From Conoideocrella luteorostrata (lineage: Eukaryota > Ascomycota > Sordariomycetes > Hypocreales > Clavicipitaceae), in contig JASWJB010000385.1 in NCBI GenBank assembly GCA_032433595.1, positions 1 through 35,754 of the forward strand: a stretch of DNA of 35,754 nucleotides, read 5' to 3'. Every line of letters starts with the position of its first letter. Position 1 is the first letter of the stretch. Shown piece after piece: positions 1 through 11,761 of this stretch. A program made the translations under genes and the position numbers. The notes below the pieces were generated by a model that ran no database searches, was not told the origin of the DNA, and worked only from the letters and a program-made list of their open reading frames with translations.

Positions 1-3000
1 GTACCAAGATCGTTTCTAGGTCGGATAGACAAGCCCCTCGAGAGTGGCGAGTGGGATGAACTAGGGTTAGTTACGGATCGATAGACTTGAGTAAAGCTGC
101 GAAAAGCAGCGCTGAGGCAGTCGCGAAGTAGCTAACCAGCAAAGGGGGAAGTCGCGACACAGTCTGTGTATGAAGACTGAGGGTGGAGGGGGGCCGGTTA
201 AAACAGCAAAAGAAAAGATGCTACCGGTTCAACACAAGAGGCATGCCAGGCTCAAAGACTCAGACTCCGGCCGCGATGGCCACTACGGAGAAAAACACAT
301 CATTATCGCTAGTACTCCGTAGACCACCCCGGCTCGACGATGTGTATTCGATACACCAAGAGGTCCCTGCAACTCCAGGACGGGTCTACAAGGCCGTGGC
401 ACCACAAATGGTGGCAAAATGAAGCAGGGGTGACAAGTGCGTGGCCAAGTCACAGCGAGGATTTCGGACGACTGAATCACGCCCACCAGCCCTAGCCATG
501 CTCGCCATCCTTGCCATCCTACCATTTAGTACGGTTCAGAATGGCTTCTGGATTTAACCAGCACATCGAAGACCTCCCGGATGGAGATTGGCAGGTCACT
601 GCAATGAACTTATCCTTGTGTCCAGTGGCATGCATGGTCCCGTCTGGGGCATCCCTTGCTTCCTTCTGTGAAGCATTCCTGCATCTGGTCAACCTGGGGT
701 CTACAGAGTTCATGCGATTCTATGCACGCCTAGATTCACAGCGTACCGCCATCGTCAAGCCCGTGGCGTGGCGGCGAATGCTAGCTCAACGGTGTGTCCC
801 CCGCCTCAAATTAAAGCGGGAAAAGGAATTGTCTGGCCCGCCCATTGTATGGCCCAGCCGTTATTTCGCTGGACTATCTTGGCCTGAGGCCCGAGTGACG
901 CTTGAGAATGCTCGAGCGTACGGTGAGCCGACGAAATGCTTCGTCTGATGGGACAACAAAGATGGTGTCCGAAATGGTTCAAGCCCGAGCTGTGTCAGAA
1001 CAGGGCAGTTTTCCGGCACCAGATTCTTTGTTTTTTCCCCCGTGTCATGCATCATGATGCGTTCATGTTTGTCATCTGAGATCTCCCTGCTGCTCTTTGA
1101 AGCACCGGGCGCTTGCGGCTCTCACAGTCTGCACGCACTTTTTCCTCCCTGGCATCTCGGAAACAGCAAAATCAGCACAGCAGCAAACACCGTGTCCACG
1201 GCCCAATCACGAGTCATCCATGACCCGGCCGTAGCCAAGGGTTGGCCTTATCCCCAGGTGCAACGTAGCCGCTCTCAACTGGAAACACTAGCGCCATGTT
1301 CCTGCATGAAGGTGTATCCACACATGAAGCAGTATCTCAGCAACTAAGCAGGCGCGGCAAGCCACTCTGCCCTCCGCAGCTCGTCGTTGGCCAGCAATGC
1401 CCCGACAGTTTTCGAGAACGAAAAAAAAAAAAACAAGGCCCAGCTGAATCACATGATCCAGTCCAGCAGGCGTCATCTTTGTCCCAAAATCATGACATGC
1501 ATAACTAAATGGAGACGGTCCTCCCGTACATACATATTACTCGTTCGAACTTCTCCATATATAATGCATATTCGCACACGTTGTATGCGAGGAGATGGAT
1601 CCACACGGACCAGCAGTTTGGTTCACCAGCGACTTGCCATTTGGTGAATCTGGGCTCACCTGCAATCTGAAGCCATCTCCAGTGTACAAGCAGCAGTGGT
1701 ATCCCAAGACCGCCGTATGTGCCTACTTGGTTCACTTACAGGATGCAAACCGGCTTGCAGGAGGTGTTTATCAAAGGGCGGACGAAAATTGTGTTACGCG
1801 ACAAGTGTGCAATATAACTGACCCAGCAGAGCAGACGTACGACTTGCATGTTCGTGTTTGATAGAACCATGCCGCGGCCTGCTAATGGCCCAGTGCCCTG
1901 GACGTGCTAGGTGCAGCTCGTCTTTTTGATTGATTAACTAGTTACGACTTGCCTGGAAAGGTATCTGCAGGATGATCAACATGGGACTCCGAAACCACCG
2001 GCCAAACAAGATGAAGGCCGCTGGGAATACTCCGTACCCGCCACGCGATGTAGCTCAGAATAGCATCAGCAGGGGATTTCACAGGGAATTGGAGCCAGTA
2101 AGCTTTTTCTCTCGCTTGGTCAAAGACCTGTCCACGCAATGTGCGTCCTTTTTTTTTTTGTTTTTTTTTGGGCCCTCGTCTTCGAGTCTTATCCCTGCTG
2201 GCCAGCTATTGTACATACAGCAACTTGGAAGGCATGGTTGGGAGAAAACTTCAAGATTCTGAAGCACGCGGACCCATGCTCAAGTGCCTTTAATCTTAGA
2301 CAACGCCTCGTCGTGGTTGGTGGCAGACCAGAACACAAAGGGCGCGTACAATGCAAGTCTTATTGATGGGGACTGGTCAGCCAGCTGTGATTTCCTTGCA
2401 CAGCGCCTCGTATTTCCATCTTTTTTTTTTCTGGGCGCAATTCCAGCATGGTGAGTCGACAGCCGCAGCTGTTTCGACACCTCGACCTTGCACAGTGTCC
2501 ACTGTCTGTGCAACCTGCAGAAAAGAAGTTGGCGTCAAAAGATCATCCGACTCGATATGGTAAACAGCACGACGCTCCTGGCGACACAACGTACAAAGGT
2601 CAGGTTGAGCAGGGTTGGATGTAATAGACAGGCGGGATTAATGGCCGGCTGGCGTCATCCACATAACGCCAGCAGTTCGGACCGTGTGGGGGATTCATTA
2701 ACTAGCAAGGACCGGTTTCAACTATCACGTCCGATATGAGCGGAGCGGGCTGTGGAGAGCTCTTCCATGCAACCAACAATTTGCTCTTCACGAATTGAGG
2801 CAATAAGTTTCTTTGTGGTCAAGAAATACCCCAAAAATTCCTTGCTTGAGGTGTGACAACACATGCTCGTAGTGCCACAGATTATATATGCTCGTATTGT
2901 GAATACGCTATCTGCGGTATCACAGTACGATGGATGAATAAAAATTCAATCGTGATGCAAGTATCAGGTACAATGTGCGAAGGCTGCTTACTCTCTCTTA

Positions 3001-3002
3001 CT
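1..3002. other. Gene-poor left flank
   Basis: I could not support any gene here. The open frames are short, mostly begin at GTG or TTG, and show neither recognisable motifs nor plausible splice structures. The stretch holds several A or T homopolymers (near 1422-1434, 2150-2170 and 2421-2430) and two copies of the dispersed 9-mer TACTCCGTA (313-321 and 2028-2036). The right end (about 2760-3002) lies downstream of the GH17-like gene and probably contains its 3' untranslated region. Confidence 0.5.
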
Positions 3003-4132
3003 TCAGCACTTGCGAGGGCGCCAGTTTGGGATAATGTAGCCCGTGCCGTCCGGCTTGACAATGTCAAACTTGTCCTCATATTGCCAAGCATGAAGGAACC
3101 AGCCCACGTTCTTTGTCTTAAACCACTCGCAATTGTCATCAAAGGTTTTCCAATAGCGGGTATACTGCGCAACCCCGACATCAGTCTTACCGCTGTTGTG
3201 ATCGGTCTTGCCCCATGCCCAAGGGCTCTCGGTAATCATCGTAGGCAGCTTGACATTATCGAGCACCCATTGGGTAGCCTCCTGAATATACCCCCACGCC
3301 TTGCTCTCCGGGTCGTTGAAGTGATAGAATGGCATTGGATGGATATGTGCATAGTCCGAGTTGTCCCTGATGCCGCGGCCCTTGCTCGTCAGACCGTTGT
3401 CGGTACGAAGAGAATCCCGGCGATCCCAGTCCTCGCTGATACCAGCCTTGATGTGGTGCTGGTTCATTCTCGTCCGGAAAGCACCGAGGTCATTTACAAA
3501 GTTCCCCGAGTCCATCCCATCCCCGACAGGCTCAGAGCCCCAGTCAGCACTGTGAACCACATAGGGGGCAATGGAAGCGAATTCCGGCTTGTCAAGAGTA
3601 TCGTAAATGGCTTGCTGAGATTTCTTCCACACAGTCTGGCTCAAAAGTCAGTTTTTTTAAGCTTTAATTTTTGTTTTATTAAAAAAAAAGTTTTTGTGTC
3701 CTCCGAGATCCGTGGTTTGCGAAGTCAACTTACACCACCGCCAAAGTTGGTCCAAACTTGCAGCATAATAGCCATGTTATTCTTGTCAGCCGCACGAATG
3801 GCATTCTCAAAGACAGTTGTCTTGGTGCATTCGGGGTAGTACATGCGGACAATGCTTGCACCGAAATCCTTCTTCATCTTGGCAAAGTCTTTGTCCATCC
3901 GGTCGAAGCTGTTGATCCAGCTGCCGCAATCATCATCCTCGAGCGGGTAGCTGAAGCCCTGGAAGCCATACGCCATGGATTGCGGACACCACCAGTCCTC
4001 GAGTTTGACGTTGGGGACTTGCATATTGCCCGGCAGGGTGGCATTTCCATATGGGAAGCAATTGGCTGCTGCTTCAGTCGCTGCGGCCGCCAGGGCTGGC
4101 AAGCTGCCCAGAGCCAACGACTTCAGATACAT
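3003..4132 (-). CDS. Secreted GH17-like glycoside hydrolase (two exons)
   Basis: Exons are 4132-3734 and 3635-3003. The 98-nt intron has a GTAAGT donor, a CTGAC branch point and a CAG acceptor, in phase 0. The protein is 343 aa. I chose the ATG at 4132 because it gives a typical signal peptide (MYLKSLALGSLPALAAA), whereas the upstream in-frame ATG at 4162 would bury it. The fold signature resembles clan GH-A family 17 beta-1,3-glucanases of fungal cell walls. An early YGFQGFSY segment follows the signal peptide. A GSEP motif places a candidate acid/base at Glu168, and ITESPWAWG places a candidate nucleophile at Glu269, about 100 residues later as expected for GH17. The canonical GH17 wording around both glutamates (NE and ETGWPS) is altered, so the protein is divergent and another GH-A family is possible. 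Expected role: secreted or wall-associated glucan cleavage or remodelling. A TATAAG box lies at 4241-4246 on the same strand. Confidence 0.85.
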
Positions 4133-7100
4133 TGCGATGATGTAAAATAAGCTCAATGCCAAACTTTTTACTCAATCCCTTGTGCACGAGCAAAGCTTCG
4201 TTCATCCAGAAGTAAAAGATTAGTGAGTGGGATTGTTGTCCTTATACGGAATGTATCCCCCTTTCTGTTGTCTAGAAAGCAGACAAAACTTAGTTCATGG
4301 CTCCCTCCTGCCTGGTATTTATTTGTATCTTCGCTGACCGGCAAAGCTAGAATGTTACAACACTAGCGAACATCGATCGGCCTTTCGAAGGGCTCGAGTT
4401 GCCGTTACATTGCTAGATAAGTCCATTTACGGCAGTCTCTGCGCTTCTAGTGAAGAGCGGAATGGTTGTCGATCTGCAGTCTCGTTGGGCGGGACTAGAT
4501 TTCGCCACGGGTTGTACGGCACCAGGCCCTTCGCATAATACACAGCGATCGTGGTGTCGGCAACTTGCTATTCCAAACGGGCCGACTGACGCGACCGAGC
4601 CGGTGCGCGATAGATACAAGAGGCACTGCCACGGACTGTGACTTCGAGCACTAGTCTAAATGCTACTCATCTTGCAACGTTCTGTAGAAGTGAGGTAATT
4701 CTAGCAGAATAGCACCAATTGCGGAAATAGTGCGTTGCCTTAGCGCACCTCCCTGATCCTTTGCGGCCCGGAGTCAAGGCACCGTGGAGACGACCGGTCT
4801 AGTTAGTACATTCGTGGTTGGTACACTGGGAGTCGGTATGTCTCACGGTCAATGTGTGTATTATCAGGAAACAAACTGAGTGTGTCCCAAAAGCGTGGGC
4901 TTTTATTCTGTCCCAGCGACTAGATTAAGCACCCACTTTGCGTTCTCTTTTCCGTCCCCCGTATGCCTCTCCTCCAGTTGCTTACGCAGGCACTCCAGTA
5001 CTCTCCACCACGAAAACCGGATGACCTGGGAGTTTACGTATATTTTTGGCTTCCATCAAACCCTGGAGATTGGTCCCGCGGTAGCAGAATCTCCTCTGGC
5101 GCGCTTGGATCGAACAGGCGATTCACCATTGCTAATGCTAGACGCGAAGCTTGTTGCAAAATTCAGCGAGCCTGGTCTTCATTTCCCAGTAATGGCAGTA
5201 GATGTCTAGCGAAGGTTCGCAGACACCCTCGCTCGTATTATTTATAAGGGCTGCAATATCTTGGAGCCTCCGGATCATCCATCCCCAGAGCCCTCGTCAC
5301 AGGTATTAGCAATGTGCCCTAGAATGAATTATCTGCATCATGCTAGTCCTCTTCATCCTCTTGCACCTCTTGACGTGCCTAAAGCGCGTCCGCGGTCTGA
5401 ATACAGTCGTTTGGCTGCCGTCTCTGGCATTTCTAAACGCGCTAGCTCTACATCCAACAGTGTTGATGTTATCCGTCATTCTCCAAGTCTCAATTTGAAC
5501 CATGTGATGCTCTAGCTGGCGGTCATCATCTGCTGGAGCTGTAATATGGTGAGCATATAGCTGAACGGCAGGAGCAGCAGGATGATATGAGGATCCGTGT
5601 GTATAGGCACTATAGTTTAATTATTCCTTGATCCTTCCATGCCTCCGCAAGACTGCTGATGGTGTCTGGCAATGATAATCGTGAGCGGTTTGTGGGCTGG
5701 CATGAACGGATTTGGCGCTCCGGACTACGGACGGTCAATGTTCCAATAACATTGAAATTGAGGGCATTTGCTATGCGACGGGTGGAAGTGTCGAAGGTGA
5801 TGGTCGCGTAGATCAGGGAGACTAAAGGTATGGCGAACTTACGACACTATCAGGAAGCATATTCACGGCGCCAGACATCGCTTACTCGGAACCCCTAAAG
5901 CTCATGTTTTTCTCTATAACTTCTATGGCTCTTATTTCTAATATTCCTTCAAGCATCACTCTATAAATCGCTTCTACCACCCTATACAAGCATTCAAGGT
6001 ATTAAGCGGAAGACCGACTTTCCCGTGGTCATGCAGACCTCTGGCCCAACGACGGGTTAACTCAGGTTATGAAGTCGTGTCCGCTCCCAGTGGCTAGTGG
6101 TGCCATAAAACTGAGCTGTGAAATTTGAGAAGCCGATACAGACGCGACATCTGCCTTTAGTGCACTGTGTTCCGCCCCGTTCAGACAAGGCAGCAGCTGA
6201 CGAACAACACCGCGGCTGTGTTTGTTTCCCGCCCCGAAGAGACAAGTTGTTGGTTGCACTGAGACCTCGGGTCTAGCATGAATATTAAGGTCAAGACCAA
6301 ACACAACGCGTAAGATTTGCCTGCTTTCGACGTAGCCAATATCGTCAATAATACCTCGAGGAAATAAATAAACAGCAAAGGAGACTTGGGCGATCTTGGA
6401 CACTCAACTACTAAAAACTCTAATAATTTCAGACCGTTATTAAATCTTATTTTTCTTTACAATATTATACCTATGGGTTCGTTTTAATATGATCTTTACA
6501 TTATTTAGAAGCCGGCTAAATGATACAGGGAAATATCAGCCGATAGTTCGATATCCAAAGTAATCGATTTGCAGTAGCGCGCCGTGTGAAATAGGCTGTG
6601 CCGTAAACGGAGTCCAGTTCAAGACCGCAGAACTAACGATGCGGCCAAACAATGAACGACCAACAATAAGCAATGCTTATTTATATAACTAGATAGTTTA
6701 AATTAATAGAGTAGATTTTTCTCATGCCTAAGGGAGATTAATGCAATGCATTATCGAGCCAAAACTGTTACCAAGGCAGAGGACTAGCAGACAAATTATG
6801 AGCTATTGGCAGGGTGGTGATGTGTACAGAAAAATGCAAATACTTCTTGCCTCCAATGTCGACCGCAGTGAAGGCAAATCATGGTAGCTAACCTATGTCG
6901 CACGATTGCCGTTTGTCCAGCGGCAGCTGCGAATTCAAGGGGTTCAAGTCATGAGAGCTTTCGCGAAGGCTCAGGTCAACACCAGCTTTCAAAGATTGCG
7001 AATAACACCCGAAAGCCCGAAAATTGCGGCTATTTGCAAGAGTGTGAGACCAAATAAATCGTTGCTTTTAATTATTGAGTAGACAAGCAGCCTATAAGAG

Positions 7101-7456
7101 GGCTATTGTCAACTGAGTAGCAATCATGCAGAACAACACAGAGCATATTTTGGTTTTGTATGAAAATAGCGGCGATGCCCAGGTTGTAGATTAGGTCTCG
7201 ATTGTCGATCCGCCGAGAATCCAGAACGACACTCCAAACCCCCGGTGTGCAGCTGGTGATGTGCTCCTGTTCTTCGCCTTCGGCTGTTGGTTGCGGACCA
7301 CAAGATGGACCATTCACGTAGTCAACATGGCAATTCATGATCCATAACAACATGGCTACAGGAGGTGTCTAATGGGATGTGAATCACCTGGTTCTGCCGG
7401 TTCCTCCCAAATGGAATGCTATATGAGCTTTGACATGCTATGGGGTTGAGCGTAGC
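4133..7456. other. Intergenic stretch without an intact gene
   Basis: No intact gene is supported. The part next to 4132 is the promoter and 5' leader of the GH17-like gene. Around 5300-5620, minus-strand frames have protein-like composition but are broken by frameshifts and stops, so this may be a decayed coding relic. Around 6410-6760 the DNA becomes clearly richer in A and T (with tracts such as ATTATACC and TTTATATAAC) and contains no coding signal. Confidence 0.45.
4241..4246 (-). promoter_or_regulatory. Possible TATA box of the GH17-like gene
   Basis: The minus strand reads TATAAG about 110 nt upstream of the chosen ATG at 4132, a plausible distance for a fungal core promoter. This is position-based inference only. 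Confidence 0.3.
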
Positions 7457-8490
7457 TTATCTCTGGGCTTCGAACGCCGCCTCGCCGTTTCGTGTGTTCA
7501 ACGCACCAACACTCACCGCTTTCTCATCGGCTCTTGGGTGCAGTGCTGTCAGTCGCTCGTGCTTGGATTCCGGATGGGGTCGATAACGGGTAGTGACTAT
7601 AGAGACCACCGTCGCCTCAAGACATGATTGCAGGACAGTGCCTGGAGCCGCTCTGCCACATTTCTTGTAGATTCCCGCTTGTCTTTTCCTGCTTCTGACC
7701 CCTGGATCGTCACTCTCGCCAGCAAGCTTCTGTGTCTCCAAACGTGGTTCTGGGGGATCCTCATATGCTTAGAGCTTGCGTTGCTTGCTTTGTGTTGTGC
7801 CTGAGTTGTCGCTCCTGCCAGCCACCACCTCGACCAGCGGCTTTGCCTCGGCATCATCTGCCGGCTTTCTTTCACTGTCTCTTGTCTCGACTGATCTGCC
7901 ACTCCCAGCCGCCGCTTTCTGCTCTGCCTCGACCTTGCCTATCTCAGGCCGAACTCAGTCAGCCCTGCGTTATTGATAGTCTGCTTTGGCATTCGCTCTC
8001 TGGTATTTCTGCGCGCGACTTGGTCATCGCTGTAGCTTCTGGGCAGCCATGGCAGGGCTGCGGGGGTAATGGCATTCGAAAGCGAGATACTCAACATATT
8101 TCGTCCATTGATTCTGCCGCTTTGGTTCTACCAGTAGCTGTAAGCGCTGGCCGAACTCATGGTCAATAAGCAGTGTCCTTGCGGCCTCTGCATATCTGGA
8201 CAAGGTAACATCTGGGTGGGCGTCATCGCCGTCGAGCTAGGAATTGACCATGGGCATATTCGCGCTTCCACTGCCGGCGTGTTGCCTGCTCGAAATTAGC
8301 CCGGGTTATTCGCTCGGGATTCCCCTCACATCAAAAAGTCGCGCCGCTGTTCTTCAGAGAAGCTGAGCGCCTGCCGCCTGTTGCACAGCTGCCATGAGCG
8401 AAATTGCTTCCAGCGATCCCGCTGTCTGGAGTAGACCTGCCAGTCCTCTGGATCCGACGTATCGGGGTATCTCGTCCACGATCGTAGCAG
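7457..8490 (-). pseudogene. Decayed relic of a repetitive fungal ORF family
   Basis: Conceptual translation of the minus strand gives protein-like blocks in changing frames separated by stops. Block A (8490-8326) reads RYPDTSDPEDWQVYSRQRDR followed by a Trp/Arg-rich run (WKQFRSWQ) and ends at a TGA. Block B (8321-8223) is in another frame and contains ATRRQWKREYAHGQF. Block C (8227-8024) contains LLIDHEFGQRLQLLVEPKRQ followed by NQWTKYVEYLAFE, then a TGA. Block D (about 7950-7457) is a hydrophilic Lys/Arg/Glu tail with VRSRKRQAG and one TAA at 7769-7771. From memory, this order (EDW...WxQFRxWQ, then PKRQxxWTxxVEYLxFE, then a basic tail) matches a hypothetical-protein family present in many copies in Pezizomycotina genomes, often near transposons. 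At least two frameshifts and several stops rule out an intact product. The family assignment is from memory and unverified. Confidence 0.6.
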
Positions 8491-10440
8491 CTAGAGATAT
8501 GTTCCGTATTCGTCGGGACTTGGGAAACGAGACTAAATGGGAACAGAGGCTTGCAGCCGTAACTGAGGAGAGTTTAATAACACTCGGTCTCGAACACTTG
8601 CTCCATGTCCTCGGGAGGCTCCATTGACGATGATCTGGAAGGGCTTGATTGATGGATCATGGTACGCCGTTCTCTGTCACCGGGTATTTGGACCAACAAT
8701 AGAACGAGGTCGCCGCATTATTGCGACCAACTGAGGGTGCTGCGGTCCGATGTACGGCCGTCTTAAGTGGGTGTTCAGAATGTTGTGAGAGGTTGATACC
8801 GCAAATTGCGATTGCTATCGACTCACAGAAGGTGTTGGAGAAGTATTTCCCTCTCAATTTGGGACAAATTTCCCCAGCCCGTGATGTTTCGATGTTCAAA
8901 GTGCCGTCTTCGCCGTTGAGACTCTACTTCACAGACGTGGGGCGAGAAGTGAAATTGGCCGACTGAAAGTTGTGTCGTCATACCTCGTTTGTTCTTGTGT
9001 AAGATGTCCTCTTTGGTTCGTGATATTGCGGTTACAAAGGGATCAAAAAGTAACTGGAAAGTGATCAGAAGCTAATTGAAAAGTAATTGAAAAGTGGTTA
9101 TAAGAGCAGGCGCCATCTCTTAATAGCCCTAGCAGGCATTAAGCTAAGCTGGCAGCTGCCGAGGCTACAGGGACTGCTAGGGCATTACGTTCTATCTTTA
9201 GTTAACGGCCCCTCTAGAGCTAAGTCCACAAGACAAGGAACAGGGTACGGCACGGACATGCGGCAGCATGTCACTACAGTACGGCAGGTGAGACAATCAC
9301 AGCCGTCGTCTACAGACGACATTGCCCAAGGGGTCCCCGCTAGTTTCTTCGCTGGTTGCATTGTTGCATCATGGGGATTAACAGGTTCTCTTGTGGAGAG
9401 CGTCCCATCAATGCCTGCGCCCATGTTATGTACTTCCTCCTTCGTGGCCCTGACAGCATTGGTGAGCCCTCTAGGCAATCTGGCACTGAAGCCGGAATAT
9501 ATTTGCTTCCCATTGTCAGCCCGCGTTAATACGGCCCGCCATCTAATATAGATCTTTGTTAGCCTGGTCGCAATATCACAGTTGCTGATTTGCCGAGAAG
9601 CCAGCGCCACGATGTCAAGCCGTCCTAAATGGTACGGTGCTTCTCATCACCTTCGCCCTCACTCTCATCGTTCCTCATCCTCTCCCGCTTCGCCTGCAGT
9701 CCTATTTCTTTTCTCATCACATGTTCCTCCAACCCTCCCGCTGTTATAGCTCACCGTACCGTTAATCAGGAAATGCAAGGCCACTTCGTCGCAGTGCCGA
9801 CAGAGGCACGACGAGTTTACTCCTTACCCCATGCAGGCTTAGACTCTCCTCCTACTGGTTCGCCTCGCCACGTTGGTGAGGGACAGTCCGCGTGGTGATC
9901 AGAGTCGGATTGGTATGCGCAGCCAGACGCATTACCGCGGACCAACACAGTCAGCATGCACAACAACACCATGATGTATTCAAATGCATGGGGGTTACTT
10001 TCATGTTTTGCCACTTGTATTATCGTACTCCGTACATTGGCGTCATTTTCATCCCATACAAGCCGTCTTTTGAGAACCCACACAACACTGAATGAGGTTA
10101 TTTAAAGGCGGACTCCACGAGGCGGCGAAAGCGATTCCTTGGAAAGTAGAGAAACCAAGCCATGCAATGCCATTGCACGACCGGTCGCCGGATCTGTTAT
10201 TTCTTATTTCGTTGTGTTCTTGTCACCTCTACTCCTTGCTGCTTGAGATGATATTCGGTTTGTTCTTTTGGCGTACCTTGTCGCTCTTTGTCGCAGTCAC
10301 AGCCCTTGCTTAGCCCAAGGCCAATCTGCATGACAATCCCATGTGGCATTATCATAGCCAGAGTATTTCTGTCAGCTACCCGGACCCCAGACCGCAATAT
10401 TGGAACAGAGTGCTCTGGAAGCACGGAGTATTGGAGCGCC

Positions 10441-10498
10441 GGACGCTTTATCGCAACGATAAGAGCACTGGACGCTGTATCGCAACGATAAGAACACC
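10441..10498. repeat. 29-bp tandem duplication with palindromic core
   Basis: Two adjacent 29-bp units (10441-10469 and 10470-10498) differ at three positions. Each contains TATCGCAACGATA, an inverted repeat TATCG/CGATA around a CAA spacer. Confidence 0.85.
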
Positions 10499-11216
10499 CC
10501 AAACGCAAGGACTCCGTACTCCGTAGACACTGCTGATTGCCCACTCCCCCCTGGCGATCTTGTCGGCTGCATAGCCCCGCGAGCTTGTGCACGACCCCTT
10601 GTCAATGAAGCCGAGCAAACGAACCATCCTTGTCGCCGTGTCAAAAAGTGAGGAAGTAGAAAAAAAAAAATTATTGACGAGTTGTTGGTTAGGCACACAC
10701 GTTCTGGCTTAAGGGTGTTTTCGTTTATAATTTCAGACACCCACCAAACCCGCCACCCCGATTGAAGTGCTGACAGGGGTGACAATTTAAGCCGGTAGTC
10801 GGGCCAAGAGGCCTGGGCTAAGCTTCGTCAAGAGACTATAAATAAGTGCATTTGTTCAATGCCAGCCCGGCTCAAGGAAGTCATCGCTTTGAGAGGGGGT
10901 TATACCGCACATTAGAACGTTCAATTAGCTAGCTACCAATGCAATTCTCATCGAAATCGGGCTTCAAATGCCTTCATCGTGGCCGTCAGCATCAACGCAG
11001 TCAATTTGACAATGTAGCAGGGGGGTGCCAGATTACCGGCTTAAATTGTCTCCCTATGATGCTCAACGTAAGACCATCGGGTACGTATTGAAATTCGATT
11101 GGACAGCCCGCCCTAACCCGGTCTTGGAAATAGGGAGCCAGCCCCACGGCTGCCAAGCATGGATTTCATGGATTTGCCGTTTGGCTTCCGTCCCTCAGTG
11201 GCCGTTTTTTGTTGTT

Positions 11217-11224
11217 TATATATA
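11217..11224 (+). promoter_or_regulatory. TATATATA box upstream of the 79-aa candidate
   Basis: TATATATA lies about 300 nt upstream of the ATG at 11522 and is followed at about 11265-11300 by a C/T-rich stretch, the usual look of a fungal core promoter. The link to the downstream gene is inference. Confidence 0.25.
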
Positions 11225-11521
11225 CGCCACTGTCTCTGTTCTGCGATTTCTTTAGTTGTCAGTCGGTCCCTTCTCTTTCCTCCATGTTGCTTTTCGTCAA
11301 TGACACTTTTGGCTCACCATACTGTTCCAACTTCTACTACATACATCACTGAACCAAAAGGAACCAACTAATGTAGGAATATCTCCTTGTAATGGTAACC
11401 GTTGAGACTTAGCTGATATGTCATTCGTAGCTCCCAACAAACGCCAGACCACAAGTTTCACCTCAATCCGAATTACAACAACGGCCAGCTTCCATTTCAA
11501 CGATACGGTCAGGTGCAATCC

Positions 11522-11761
11522 ATGGCAGAGAAGCCAACACTCTCAGTCGAAGTCGTGGTGGCAATCGCCGTTGGCGTCCCGGCGCTCCTTATTGCCCTGG
11601 TAACTCTGTGGATTGGATTCCTGACGATGCGGCACTCAGGAGATCCAAGACGGCAAGGACGACACCGAGATACATCTTCAGCGCTGCCTTTACTAGCATA
11701 TGGCCCGGTCCCTTCAACGATGCCACGTCGTCCCTCACCTGCTCGGCTACGTACAAATTAG
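11522..11761 (+). CDS. Candidate 79-aa single-pass membrane protein
   Basis: The ATG sits in a good context (TCCATGGCA). The product starts MAEKPTLSVEVVVAIAVGVP, continues with ALLIALVTLWIGFLTMRH, then has a short basic, Pro-rich tail ending in ARLRTN. The single hydrophobic helix covers about residues 10-32, followed by positive charges, which predicts a tail facing the cytoplasm. From memory, small fungal hypothetical proteins with a similar LSxExxVAIxxGVPxLLxxxxTLW start are common, which is the main support. It could also be the first exon of a longer gene or a chance open frame. No function is known to me. Confidence 0.4.
   Translation: MAEKPTLSVEVVVAIAVGVPALLIALVTLWIGFLTMRHSGDPRRQGRHRDTSSALPLLAYGPVPSTMPRRPSPARLRTN

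Larger units (their letters stand above)
8491..11521. other. Intergenic stretch with minor repeats
   Basis: No gene is supported. An imperfect short-period repeat of AAGTAATTGAA-like units lies around 9048-9100. The minus frame at 9610-9185 is open for about 140 codons, but its translation is not convincing. A 29-bp tandem duplication sits at 10441-10498. Copies of TACTCCGTA lie at 10026-10034 and 10517-10525. The last 300 bases are the probable promoter and leader of the small plus-strand candidate gene at 11522. Confidence 0.4.

Noticed and set aside
2853..3839. Plus-strand open frame of 328 codons
   Set aside because: It begins at GTG, lies antisense to the GH17-like gene and reads straight through that gene's intron. 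The minus-strand product has a signal peptide and enzyme motifs, so this is a shadow.
6900..6960. tRNA B-box-like GGTTCAAGTC
   Set aside because: No matching A-box or acceptor stem could be folded around it. I found no tRNA elsewhere by eye either.
9185..9610. Minus frame resembling a LINE ORF1 fragment (LASRQISNCDIATRLTK)
   Set aside because: Only a few residues resemble the retrotransposon motif, and no reverse transcriptase or adjacent blocks could be followed.
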